Below, piece after piece: positions 1 through 6,309 of a DNA stretch of 14,084 nt. The translations under genes and the position numbers were made by a program. How positions within the stretch are numbered: the first letter of the stretch is position 1; every line of letters starts with the position of its first letter. A model generated the notes under the pieces. That model saw only the letters and a program-made list of their open reading frames with translations, ran no database searches and was not told where the DNA came from. This stretch comes from Sulfuricurvum sp. (lineage in GTDB: Bacteria; Campylobacterota; Campylobacteria; Campylobacterales; Sulfurimonadaceae). The stretch is taken from assembly GCA_024635855.1 (NCBI GenBank), contig JAGXHZ010000036.1:1-14084 (forward strand), read 5' to 3'.

Positions 1-846
1 ATGTAGGCTACCGGTGATGTAAAATCATTAGTAGTTATGGTACTTGTCTGAACGTTTGTCCCAACTTTGACACTGTTTCCTGTTGTAGTAAAGGTTGCAG
101 CAATAGCCGTTACATTAGTTTCATAGGGTACCGTTACCGTAATCGTTTTTGCCACTTCGTTTACAACACCTAACGCTCCAGTATATCCGGCAAACGAATA
201 ACTACTCATAACTTTAGCGCTACTTAATGTTACGGCTACAGTTACCGTATAGGTTGCCGTTGTTCCATCCGCTGCCGTTACAATGTAGGCAACCGGTGAT
301 GTGAAGTTATTGCTGGTTGCAGTACTTGTCTGAACGGTTGTTCCAACTTTGACATTGTTTCCCGTTGAGGTAAAGGTTGCTACAAGAGCCGTAAGATCCG
401 TTCCATTAGGTACCGTTACCGCAATCGTTTTTGCCGCTTCGTTCACAACACCTAACGCTCCAGTATATCCGGCAAACGAATAACTACTCATAACTTTAGC
501 AGAGCTTAGTGCCACAGCTACTGTTACCGTATAGGTTGCTGTTGTTCCATCCGCTGCCGTTACAATGTAGGCTACCGGTGATGTAAAGTTGTTGGTGGTT
601 AAGCCACTCGTTTGAAGCGTTAACCCAACACTTTCACTGATCCCTGTTGTGGAAAAGGTAGCTACTAGAGCTGTAAGATCTGTTCCATTAGGTACCGTTA
701 CCGCAATCGTTTTTGCTGCTTCATTGATAATACCCGCTACTCCAGCAAGTGAATACGCAATGAAGTTTTTTTCACTCACTGCAGCTTGTCTTACCGTTAC
801 GGCATACGTGGCCGTCGCACCACTTCCTGCAGTTGCAACATAGTCA
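1..846 (-). repeat. Tandem 282-bp coding repeat, about three copies
   Basis: Copies begin near 1, 283 and 565, spaced exactly 282 bp (94 codons). A more diverged 273-bp-offset copy lies further right, at the N-terminal end of the encoded protein. Positions 163-218 and 445-500 are identical over 56 nt. The repeat keeps the reading frame of the lipoprotein, so copy-number change by recombination would lengthen or shorten the protein without a frameshift. Confidence 0.85.
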
Positions 847-1151
847 ACCGGCGTTGTAAAATTATTGACTGTTGAGCCACTTACTTGATCTGTTGAGCCA
901 ACTTTTAGCGTCGCTCCATCGGTTGTGAATGTTGCAACTAACCTTGAGACGTTAGCATCTGAAGGTACTGTCACTGCAATGCTTTTTGTTGTTTCATCAA
1001 TAACGCCTACTGCATCGCCGATGGAATAATGGGTAATAGCTGTAGACTTATAGCCAATAGGGGCACCGCCACTACACCCGCTGATAAATGTATTCATCAC
1101 CAATGCAGTAATAATGGCAATAGGATTAAAATATTTTTTGAAAATTGACAT
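1..1151 (-). CDS. Repeat-rich lipoprotein with Ig-like (DUF5018-like) domains, partial
   Basis: The reading frame stays open from ATG at 1151 to the left edge, giving 383 codons with the C-terminus missing. The start is preceded by AAGGAAT at a suitable distance. The N-terminus has a short basic stretch, a hydrophobic core and a lipobox (I-S-G-C, Cys26), so the protein should be lipidated and membrane anchored. After it come three full copies and the start of a fourth of a unit of about 91-94 residues. Each unit carries a 'TIAVTVP' strand, a 'LVATF' strand, 'VKVG', 'NNFTSPVAY' and 'ADGTTATYTVTV', a pattern seen in beta-sandwich repeats of bacterial surface proteins. At DNA level the unit is 282 bp and adjacent copies share long identical runs. 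It lies 86 nt downstream of the outer-membrane protein gene and may be its co-transcribed partner. A role in surface display or adhesion is inferred; no catalytic motif is seen. Confidence 0.8.
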   Translation of the reverse strand, partial: MSIFKKYFNPIAIITALVMNTFISGCSGGAPIGYKSTAITHYSIGDAVGVIDETTKSIAVTVPSDANVSRLVATFTTDGATLKVGSTDQVSGSTVNNFTTPVDYVATAGSGATATYAVTVRQAAVSEKNFIAYSLAGVAGIINEAAKTIAVTVPNGTDLTALVATFSTTGISESVGLTLQTSGLTTNNFTSPVAYIVTAADGTTATYTVTVAVALSSAKVMSSYSFAGYTGALGVVNEAAKTIAVTVPNGTDLTALVATFTSTGNNVKVGTTVQTSTATSNNFTSPVAYIVTAADGTTATYTVTVAVTLSSAKVMSSYSFAGYTGALGVVNEVAKTITVTVPYETNVTAIAATFTTTGNSVKVGTNVQTSTITTNDFTSPVAY

Positions 1152-1174
1152 GATAATTCCTTAAATTATTTTTG

Positions 1175-1197
1175 TCGCGTGTTACTAAGAGACGCGA
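1175..1197. repeat. Short inverted repeat between two envelope genes
   Basis: TCGCGT at 1175-1180 pairs with ACGCGA at 1192-1197 around an 11-nt loop, in the 86-nt gap between the beta-barrel gene and the lipoprotein gene. In the minus-strand transcript no T-run follows it, so it is not a canonical terminator there. It could be a leader hairpin for the lipoprotein mRNA, an operator, or chance. The stem is only 6 bp. Confidence 0.3.
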
Positions 1198-1237
1198 TTT
1201 GAATGATATATTTACTCTTCAAGGGAGGAAACAAACA

Positions 1238-1777
1238 TTAAAAACGGAATTTAGCTCCGACATACCACATGCGAAGGGTATCTGCATCGACATTTACCCC
1301 TAAAATAGAATCACTGCCCGTTTCAATCAAATAGCGATAACCGCCTTCGATTTCAATATTATTAACAACACGTACGATTCCACCCGCTTGTCCGCCATAA
1401 TGCAATCCGCTTAGATCCAAATTAACCCCTGCGGCTTCTGCTTCAAAACGGGTATAACCAACAACAGGTCCTGCATACAAGGAAAAAACATTGTCAACAA
1501 GAGGGACAATGAAATCAAATGCCAAAGATGCACCATCGCTATTTTTGATATTTTTACCGGGTTCTACATAGGTATACGAAAGCGATATTCTCCCGTTGTC
1601 ACCTACGTATTGTCCCAATGTACCCGTATAATGGGTGTCATCGTTTTTTGACTCAAAATCAGCCGTTCCAACCGTAGTTTTTAACTCGGCATTTCCGATA
1701 CTGCCTCCAATAAAACCTACATTCTCAGATGCCATTAATCCACCAGCAAGTAACGTTGCTAAAACTATTTTTTTCAT
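1238..1777 (-). CDS. Small outer-membrane beta-barrel protein
   Basis: The 179-residue product begins with a clear Sec signal peptide (two lysines, hydrophobic core, likely cleavage after the Ala in 'LMA', residue 16). It then alternates polar and hydrophobic residues in many short strands and ends with '-VGAKFRF'; a C-terminal Phe is typical of BAM-inserted beta-barrels. Strand-like blocks with aromatic girdle residues include 'RISLSYTYVEPG', 'LYAGPVVGYTRFEAEA' and 'IEIEGGYRYL'. The size fits an eight-stranded OmpA/OmpX/opacity-like barrel (family knowledge). The start is supported by AAGGATA upstream. It lies 25 nt downstream of the coiled-coil gene and 86 nt upstream of the lipoprotein gene. 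The exact function (porin, adhesin or structural) cannot be told from sequence. Confidence 0.85.
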   Translation of the reverse strand: MKKIVLATLLAGGLMASENVGFIGGSIGNAELKTTVGTADFESKNDDTHYTGTLGQYVGDNGRISLSYTYVEPGKNIKNSDGASLAFDFIVPLVDNVFSLYAGPVVGYTRFEAEAAGVNLDLSGLHYGGQAGGIVRVVNNIEIEGGYRYLIETGSDSILGVNVDADTLRMWYVGAKFRF

Positions 1778-1802
1778 TCTTTATCCTTTAGGTATAAAAT
1801 AT

Positions 1803-2093
1803 TTAATGTTTGAATTTTGAAGCAGCGCTACTAAGGGTAGTTTTTAACGAATCCCAAGCGGACTCAACGCCCTCTTTCGCCGATTCATACATATCATCAG
1901 CTGCATCTGCCAAATCAGAAAGTTTTGCTTTTCCCTCATCGATTTTCTTTTCAAGAACATCAATTTGTTTGTTCATTTCGATTTGAACATCAGCACTCGC
2001 CATAGATGTTTTGGCTTTTATCTTGTCAATATCCGCTTGCCACTCATTGAGTTGTGCCTCTTTTTTTTGTTGATAAAGTTTTCGATCATTCAT
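1803..2093 (-). CDS. Small charged coiled-coil protein
   Basis: This 96-residue, strongly charged protein is predicted to be almost entirely alpha-helical. Heptad-like spacing of hydrophobic residues runs through residues 5-65, for example around 'ADIDKIKAKT' and 'QIDVLEKKIDEGKAKL'. A second helix, rich in Ala and Ser, follows at about 66-96. No signal peptide or membrane segment is seen, so it is probably cytoplasmic. It resembles small coiled-coil proteins (sll1863-like) found beside BON-domain and small membrane protein genes in stress-related clusters; that resemblance is from memory, not a search. AAGGAAA precedes the ATG. It lies 22 nt downstream of the frameshifted small membrane protein gene and 25 nt upstream of the beta-barrel gene, consistent with one transcript. 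Confidence 0.75.
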   Translation of the reverse strand: MNDRKLYQQKKEAQLNEWQADIDKIKAKTSMASADVQIEMNKQIDVLEKKIDEGKAKLSDLADAADDMYESAKEGVESAWDSLKTTLSSAASKFKH

Positions 2094-2115
2094 GGTATTT
2101 TCCTTTTTTTGCTCT

Positions 2116-2246
2116 TTAAAGCATGCGTCGTCCCTGAATCAATCGGATGAGAACGACGATAATAGCAATCACTAGCGAGAGGTGAATATATCCACCAATG
2201 GTATAATTGCTAGAACCAAGATAATTATCGCAATTGTCCACAGCAT
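2116..2246 (-). pseudogene. Frameshifted Lmo0937/DUF5670-type small membrane protein
   Basis: From ATG at 2246 (AAAGGG upstream) the frame starts 'MLWTIAIIILVL', a typical Lmo0937-family N-terminus, but stops after 24 residues. A different frame, entered around 2217-2225, continues with 'LGSSNYTIGGYIH' and then 'VIAIIVVLIRLIQGRR', ending at TAA 2118-2116. These are the second half of the same family, including the second membrane helix and the RR end. The span is 131 nt, not a multiple of three, and about 16 nt shorter than the roughly 48-codon family norm. A small deletion in the first helix best explains it; a sequencing error is the alternative. It sits 19 nt after the BON gene, a common partner of this family. 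Confidence 0.7.
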
Positions 2247-2265
2247 ATTTGACCCTTTTTGATTA

Positions 2266-3009
2266 TTATTCAATGGTCATTTTATTGACAACATTGTTAA
2301 CGCCTTCAACATCTTCGGTTAATTTTGTAACCAAATCCCGTTCGGCTTCATTTTTGGCTTTACCGCTAAGCGTTACAATTCCATTATTGGTTGTTACGCT
2401 GGTTCGGATTACTCCGGTTGATTTGTGCATCATCAACGTCATTTTTACTTGAGCCGTAATCGAAGCATCGTCGATTTTTTCACCGAAGGTATCATCAGCT
2501 TTTACTAATGTCATTTCATTTTTCACTTCTTTAACCCCTTCTACATCTTTTGCATATTCCGTCGTAAGCTCTTTTTGAACTTGGCTGATGGCTTTACCCT
2601 TGAGCGTCACAACTCCATTTTTTACATTTACGTCTGTTTTGCTTGCATTTACATTACTGTGAAATACCAGTGCTGATTGCACTTTCATTTTGACCCATGT
2701 ATCGGACTTATCATTTTTGACGATAATAATATTGTTGATGCTTTTGACCCCAGGTAATGCTTCAACGGTATCTTGCGCCATAGGGATGTGAGATTCATCC
2801 AAAACCTCTCCAGACAATGTCACGGCTCCATCTTTTGAGCTAATCTGGATATGTTCATCTTTTAGATACGTTTTGTACACATAACTTTTTTTGAATGATG
2901 ATTCGATGCGATCATCAGCATCGGATGCAAACAATGGCACAGCTGTCACAAGTAAAACAGCTGCTGCGATTGCCGTATTAATAGCAGCACTGCGTTTAAC
3001 AGAATTCAT
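2266..3009 (-). CDS. Periplasmic triple BON-domain protein
   Basis: The 247-residue protein has a signal peptide (basic start, Ala/Val-rich core, likely cleavage after 'PLFA' at residue 28) and three BON domains at about 33-98, 104-168 and 180-247. Each shows the hallmark glycine-centred motif: 'GAVTLSG' (61-67), 'GVVTLKG' (132-138) and 'GIVTLSG' (210-216). Each also has a following helix and a 'V-x-G-V-x-x-V-x-N' segment. BON domains bind lipids or membranes in proteins such as OsmY and support envelope stability under osmotic stress (family knowledge). The start is backed by AAGGAG and overlaps the stop of the upstream 57-residue gene by ATGA, indicating translational coupling. It heads a run of small envelope genes on the same strand. 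The role is inferred to be OsmY-like. Confidence 0.9.
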   Translation of the reverse strand: MNSVKRSAAINTAIAAAVLLVTAVPLFASDADDRIESSFKKSYVYKTYLKDEHIQISSKDGAVTLSGEVLDESHIPMAQDTVEALPGVKSINNIIIVKNDKSDTWVKMKVQSALVFHSNVNASKTDVNVKNGVVTLKGKAISQVQKELTTEYAKDVEGVKEVKNEMTLVKADDTFGEKIDDASITAQVKMTLMMHKSTGVIRTSVTTNNGIVTLSGKAKNEAERDLVTKLTEDVEGVNNVVNKMTIE

Positions 3010-3179
3010 TGCTTAACTCCTTGTGTCGCTTGCGCATTTTTTGATTGTAGTTCGCTCTTTGATTTTGAAGTGTTCAGTAAATCTTTATGTGGTTTTGCTT
3101 CAGTATATGCTTTTGATGTAGGGACATCGTTATGATTTTTTACCGTTTGAAATTTTTCATCTTTTTTAAACAAGTTCAT
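3006..3179 (-). CDS. 57-residue hydrophilic protein, coupled to the BON gene
   Basis: ATG at 3179 follows AAGGAAC by a suitable distance and opens 57 codons ending in TGA at 3008-3006. That TGA overlaps the BON-protein start (ATGA). The product begins 'MNLFKKDEKFQTVKN' and is rich in Lys, Gln, Ser and Thr with no hydrophobic segment, so it should be soluble and perhaps disordered. No family is recognised. The ribosome binding site and stop-start overlap argue that it is translated; it could act mainly as a leader whose translation sets BON expression. It is the first gene of the minus-strand run. Confidence 0.6.
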   Translation of the reverse strand: MNLFKKDEKFQTVKNHNDVPTSKAYTEAKPHKDLLNTSKSKSELQSKNAQATQGVKQ

Positions 3180-3226
3180 AATAGTTCCTTTTTATTGTCT
3201 ATTTTTTATCCGGAGTGCTACTCATT

Positions 3227-3328
3227 CTATTTCATAATATCGTTTATACCCGTTTTAATTAATGCTTTCATAACATCATTTATATAGGGCTTACTACAGT
3301 AATCGAACGCTTTTCCTTCAGGTGCGAT
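3227..3328 (-). pseudogene. Possible C-terminal remnant of a receiver (REC) domain
   Basis: Between an in-frame stop at 3331-3329 and TAG at 3229-3227 there are 33 sense codons with protein-like composition in an otherwise non-coding AT-rich gap. The translation contains 'KAFDYCSKPYINDVMKAL', which resembles the end of a receiver domain: the [GA]-x-D-Y-x-x-K-P-[FY] segment with its conserved Lys-Pro, then the last helix. There is no start codon ahead of the motif and the phosphorylation half is absent. If real, it is the tail of a lost response regulator. The match rests on one short motif and could be chance. Confidence 0.35.
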
Positions 3329-3444
3329 CTAATATGCCTAATTATTTATAAACATTGTATCACAATAAATGTTAATTAGAATATTTAATTAATTTATTTT
3401 ATTATTAAAGATTATTATAAGTTTATAAATAAAGAATTTATTTT

Positions 3445-3459
3445 TAATTAACACTAAAT
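3445..3459 (+). repeat. Left arm of a 15-bp perfect inverted repeat
   Basis: TAATTAACACTAAAT here is repeated exactly, in the opposite orientation, at 5017-5031. The arms bracket the helix-turn-helix remnant and the decarboxylase gene, about 1.56 kb apart. They may be operator sites for one regulator or ends of a decayed mobile unit. The AT-rich background raises the odds of chance. Confidence 0.4.
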
Positions 3460-3508
3460 TTTCAAACAAAAAAAGAAGTTTATAAAAAAGGTGAAGTGTC
3501 GCAAATAA

Positions 3509-3613
3509 GGGAGTAAACAAGCGGCTAAAATCAATCAGGCAAATTTAGGCTACTGTAAAAGCAGTTTCTATGAGATGCACCAATTAATTATTAATATTAT
3601 AGCACTAAAATAG
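3509..3613 (+). pseudogene. Possible transposase helix-turn-helix remnant
   Basis: Between TAA at 3506-3508 and TAG at 3611-3613 lie 34 sense codons. They read 'KQAAKINQANLGYCKSSFYE' and then 'MHQLIINII'. The 'AAK-x(5-7)-LGYCKSSFYE' pattern resembles the N-terminal helix-turn-helix of some insertion-sequence transposases and related integrases ('...GxSRSTFYxxK...'). There is no start codon or convincing ribosome binding site, and the rest of a transposase is missing, so at best it is a fragment. It lies only 13 nt from the 3' end of the convergent decarboxylase gene. Similarity was judged by eye only. Confidence 0.3.
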
Positions 3614-3625
3614 TTAACAAGTTAT

Positions 3626-4924
3626 TTATATTGCTTTAACCGTAGCAAGTTTTGCATTAATCGGAATATTTCTTGAGTTAAGACCCGGCGTTTGACCATG
3701 AAGATCAAAATCAAGCTTTACCTGAGGACCAAAAAAGAGACAATGGGTAGATCCTCCGAAATGAAACAATCCTAACTGATCCCCCTTTTTGACCCTTTGA
3801 CCCTCATAAACGGTTATCTCACACGAAGAGACCTCCGCCATTCCCACAGGCATTACACACATCAGTCCTATATCTGCATTCTCCGCTTGAATAAAAATAA
3901 GTGCTCTTGTGGCTACTTCTGTAATATACCCTTGAGATTCTTTGTTGCCTGATGGATCATAAGCTTGGGCTAACGTCTCCGAATAGTAAGTGCCATCTTG
4001 CACATACGCCTTTACGATCGTGCCGTTTACAGGTGCATGCCAGCGGTGGTAGCTCTTTGCACTCAAAAATGCTTGATATACCGTTCCGCCTACGAACTTC
4101 TCAATCAGCTCATCGTTGGCAAGCATGTGCTCCAGCGAATACGGTTGTGCTTTAATCCAAAATTTGGCACGTCTGTCTACATGTGTTGCAACTCTATAGG
4201 GGGCAGCTTCACAGGCATTTACAATCACGCTGTCATCCTCAGGTGAGGCTACAGGACGCTTACCCTCATTAAATTCCCTCGTGAAAAAATCATCCCAAGA
4301 TTTAAATCCCCAATAAGGTGCATCAGGATCACATTTAAAATTATCAGTAAAATTTTGTCTTGGATCATCTAAAGACTCTTTTATATAAGGATCCATAGCC
4401 GCCAATGCTTTGAGCGCTTCTTCGCTAAACCACCCTTTATCGGTTAAAACGTCACAAGATTTTTTTGATTTTAAAAAAATTCCCCATTCATTTAGAACTC
4501 TTTTGAGCTGAATATTCACTTTTTTATTCAAAAATGCAGCAAATCCTCCCGTTGTTCCCATCGACCAATCCAAAATAGCATTGATAGGCAACCCCACCAA
4601 TCCGCTCGAATTAAACGCAGGTGCTTTCGTCATAATGGCATTTATCATCTGCAGCATATGATGGTAATCTCGCACTTGCGCTCTCCCCTCTGGGCTCATT
4701 TTATACTTAGCCGGAACTTGCTCAAACATCTGATTAAAGAGCATAAAAATTTCAGCATCGTCTTCAATGAGTTCTTTGAACGCTTCAATAACCGGATGCA
4801 AAGGTTTTGCATTATGCGTGACCTCTTCAACTAGTTCTTCCAACCATTTTTCAAGCAACAGCTGATCGGATGGGAGCCATTTACCTACACGAAACTGTAC
4901 ATTTTCTATTTCAGTATGCTTCAT
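3626..4924 (-). CDS. Phosphatidylserine decarboxylase-family enzyme with PsiD-type N-terminal domain
   Basis: The 432-residue protein carries a C-terminal phosphatidylserine-decarboxylase domain (about 200-432). This includes 'SYHRWHAPVNG' (His293, His296) and the self-cleavage motif Gly-Gly-Ser-Thr, with Ser392 predicted to become the pyruvoyl group. 'SWDDFFTREF' matches the conserved region near the start of the catalytic domain. Residues about 20-190 resemble the 'PSD-associated' domain (PF12588 type) that also precedes the catalytic part of fungal PsiD tryptophan decarboxylase. No membrane helix is seen. The substrate may therefore be phosphatidylserine or a free amino acid such as tryptophan; sequence alone does not decide. 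ATG at 4924 is chosen over the in-frame ATG at 4954 because AAAGGAG lies just before it. The gene stands alone, divergent from the HD-GYP operon. Confidence 0.85.
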   Translation of the reverse strand: MKHTEIENVQFRVGKWLPSDQLLLEKWLEELVEEVTHNAKPLHPVIEAFKELIEDDAEIFMLFNQMFEQVPAKYKMSPEGRAQVRDYHHMLQMINAIMTKAPAFNSSGLVGLPINAILDWSMGTTGGFAAFLNKKVNIQLKRVLNEWGIFLKSKKSCDVLTDKGWFSEEALKALAAMDPYIKESLDDPRQNFTDNFKCDPDAPYWGFKSWDDFFTREFNEGKRPVASPEDDSVIVNACEAAPYRVATHVDRRAKFWIKAQPYSLEHMLANDELIEKFVGGTVYQAFLSAKSYHRWHAPVNGTIVKAYVQDGTYYSETLAQAYDPSGNKESQGYITEVATRALIFIQAENADIGLMCVMPVGMAEVSSCEITVYEGQRVKKGDQLGLFHFGGSTHCLFFGPQVKLDFDLHGQTPGLNSRNIPINAKLATVKAI

Positions 4925-5156
4925 ACTTTCTCCTTTAGGTTCCACTTTAAACAAATTCTAACACTTAAAATAAATTTGAAACTTAAAAATATTAACTATT
5001 ATTAATTAAACTAGATATTTAGTGTTAATTATTACATTTTAACAAAACTAATAAAACCAAGAATTAACTAAGTTTAATATACTAAAATACATACCAAATT
5101 CTAACATTTAATAATTTATTATATATTATTATGTTTTTGTAAAGGAAATCATACCA
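4925..5156. promoter_or_regulatory. Divergent AT-rich promoter region
   Basis: This 232-nt gap separates the divergent starts of the decarboxylase and the HD-GYP operon and must hold both promoters. It is extremely AT-rich with several TTAA-centred blocks. On the plus strand TATATT-like boxes near 5120-5131 are plausible -10 elements, 25-35 nt before the start at 5157, but AT richness makes any choice uncertain. AAAGGAA at 5141-5147 is the likely ribosome binding site for the plus-strand gene. Confidence 0.45.
5017..5031 (-). repeat. Right arm of a 15-bp perfect inverted repeat
   Basis: The minus strand here reads TAATTAACACTAAAT, identical to 3445-3459. It lies 93 nt upstream of the decarboxylase start and 126 nt upstream of the HD-GYP start, a suitable place for a regulator site acting on either. 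Confidence 0.4.
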
Positions 5157-6308
5157 ATGGAAATCCCCACTATTTTAATCGTCGATGACACCTTAGACAA
5201 CCTGATACTTATGAGCGCTTTGCTCAATAATATCTATAAAGTCAAGGTAGCAAATAACGGCGAAAAAGCCCTTAAATATCTCCAAGGCGATACTCATCCC
5301 GACTTAATTTTACTCGATATTATGATGGGAGGGCTATCGGGATATGACGTCATTTGTGAATTAAAATCCAATCCCAAAACACGTGACATCCCTGTTATCT
5401 TTCTCACCGCTATGAGTGCCCCCGAAGATGAAAAAAAAGGGCTGGAACTGGGTGCCGTCGATTACATCACCAAACCAATCTCACCGGCTATTCTTCTCGC
5501 TCGCGTAAAAACACAGCTCCAAGTCAAAGCCGTTGCAGATTTCCTGCACGATCAAAACCTCTATCTTGAAACGGAGATCACAAAGCGTACTCTTGAAATA
5601 TCCGCCATTCAGGATGTAACCATTTTGGCGATGGCGTCATTGGCAGAGACCCGTGATTTAGAGACGGGTAACCATATAAGACGTACCCAGCATTACGTAA
5701 AAGCACTCGCGGAAAAACTCAAAACACATCACCGTTTCGGCTATTTTCTCTCTAAAGAGATGATTAATATCCTCTTCAAATCAGCTCCATTGCATGATAT
5801 TGGCAAAGTAGGAATTCCAGACATGATCCTCCTAAAGCCGGGTAAATTGATTCCTGAAGAGTTTGAAATCATGAAAACCCATACCACGCTGGGAAGAGAT
5901 GCCATCGAACACTCGGAAAAACAGCTCGGTATGGAGGTAAAGTTTCTCTGTATCGCCAAGGAAATTGCCTACTATCATCAAGAAAAATACGATGGAAGCG
6001 GTTATCCAACAGGAATCTCGGGTAATGACATTCCTATATCAGCGCGACTCATGGCGCTTGCAGATGTTTACGATGCCCTTATCAGTTACCGTGTCTATAA
6101 AAAACCGATGTCACATGAGATGGCAGTAAAAATTATTATCGAGGGTAAAGGGAGCCATTTTGATCCTGACATCGTAGATGCTTTCTTGGAGATACAAGAG
6201 GAGTTCCAATCCATAGCAACACATTTTATGGACAGTGAAGCGGAAATACAGCTCAAGACACAACAATTTTATCTTTCGCAAAACAAACTAAATTGTCAAG
6301 GAAAATGA
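5157..6308 (+). CDS. Response regulator with HD-GYP domain, predicted c-di-GMP phosphodiesterase
   Basis: The 383-residue protein has an N-terminal receiver domain (about 4-122): acidic pair Asp10-Asp11, phosphoacceptor Asp54 in 'LLLDIMM', Thr84 and Lys106 in 'DYITKP'. A helical linker follows, then an HD-GYP domain (about 150-350). That domain has His213-Asp214 in '[11 protein letters not shown]' and the signature '[11 protein letters not shown]' (274-284) with the GYP triad intact. HD-GYP domains hydrolyse c-di-GMP (RpfG family); the intact metal ligands predict activity controlled by phosphorylation. It is probably cytoplasmic. It is the first gene of the plus-strand run; the next gene, a hybrid kinase, starts one base after its stop, so that kinase is the likely partner. 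The start is supported by AAAGGAA about 10 nt upstream. The last 40 residues carry no recognised motif. Confidence 0.93.
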   Translation: MEIPTILIVDDTLDNLILMSALLNNIYKVKVANNGEKALKYLQGDTHPDLILLDIMMGGLSGYDVICELKSNPKTRDIPVIFLTAMSAPEDEKKGLELGAVDYITKPISPAILLARVKTQLQVKAVADFLHDQNLYLETEITKRTLEISAIQDVTILAMASLAETRDLETGNHIRRTQHYVKALAEKLKTHHRFGYFLSKEMINILFKSAPLHDIGKVGIPDMILLKPGKLIPEEFEIMKTHTTLGRDAIEHSEKQLGMEVKFLCIAKEIAYYHQEKYDGSGYPTGISGNDIPISARLMALADVYDALISYRVYKKPMSHEMAVKIIIEGKGSHFDPDIVDAFLEIQEEFQSIATHFMDSEAEIQLKTQQFYLSQNKLNCQGK

Positions 6309-6309
6309 G

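Larger units (their letters stand above)
3180..3625. other. AT-rich intergenic region with two gene remnants
   Basis: About 446 bp separate the BON operon from the decarboxylase gene. The centre (roughly 3330-3480) is extremely AT-rich and shows no usable open frame. The promoter of the minus-strand envelope operon must lie in its left part, but no single -10 box stands out from the AT background. Two short coding-like fragments on opposite strands (3227-3328 and 3509-3613) and one arm of a 15-bp inverted repeat (3445-3459) lie here. No convincing terminator hairpin was found downstream of the decarboxylase gene. Confidence 0.6.

Noticed and set aside
649..843. 64-codon plus-strand open frame with a signal-like start
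   Set aside because: It is the reverse of the lipoprotein's repeat-coding sequence, which has the lipobox, ribosome binding site and repeat pattern.
1175..1197. Rho-independent terminator after the beta-barrel gene
   Set aside because: The hairpin is short and is followed by A-rich, not T-rich, sequence in the minus-strand transcript.
4925..4954. Ten-residue N-terminal extension of the decarboxylase from ATG at 4954
   Set aside because: The strong AAAGGAG lies just before the internal ATG at 4924, inside this extension, so the shorter start is preferred.
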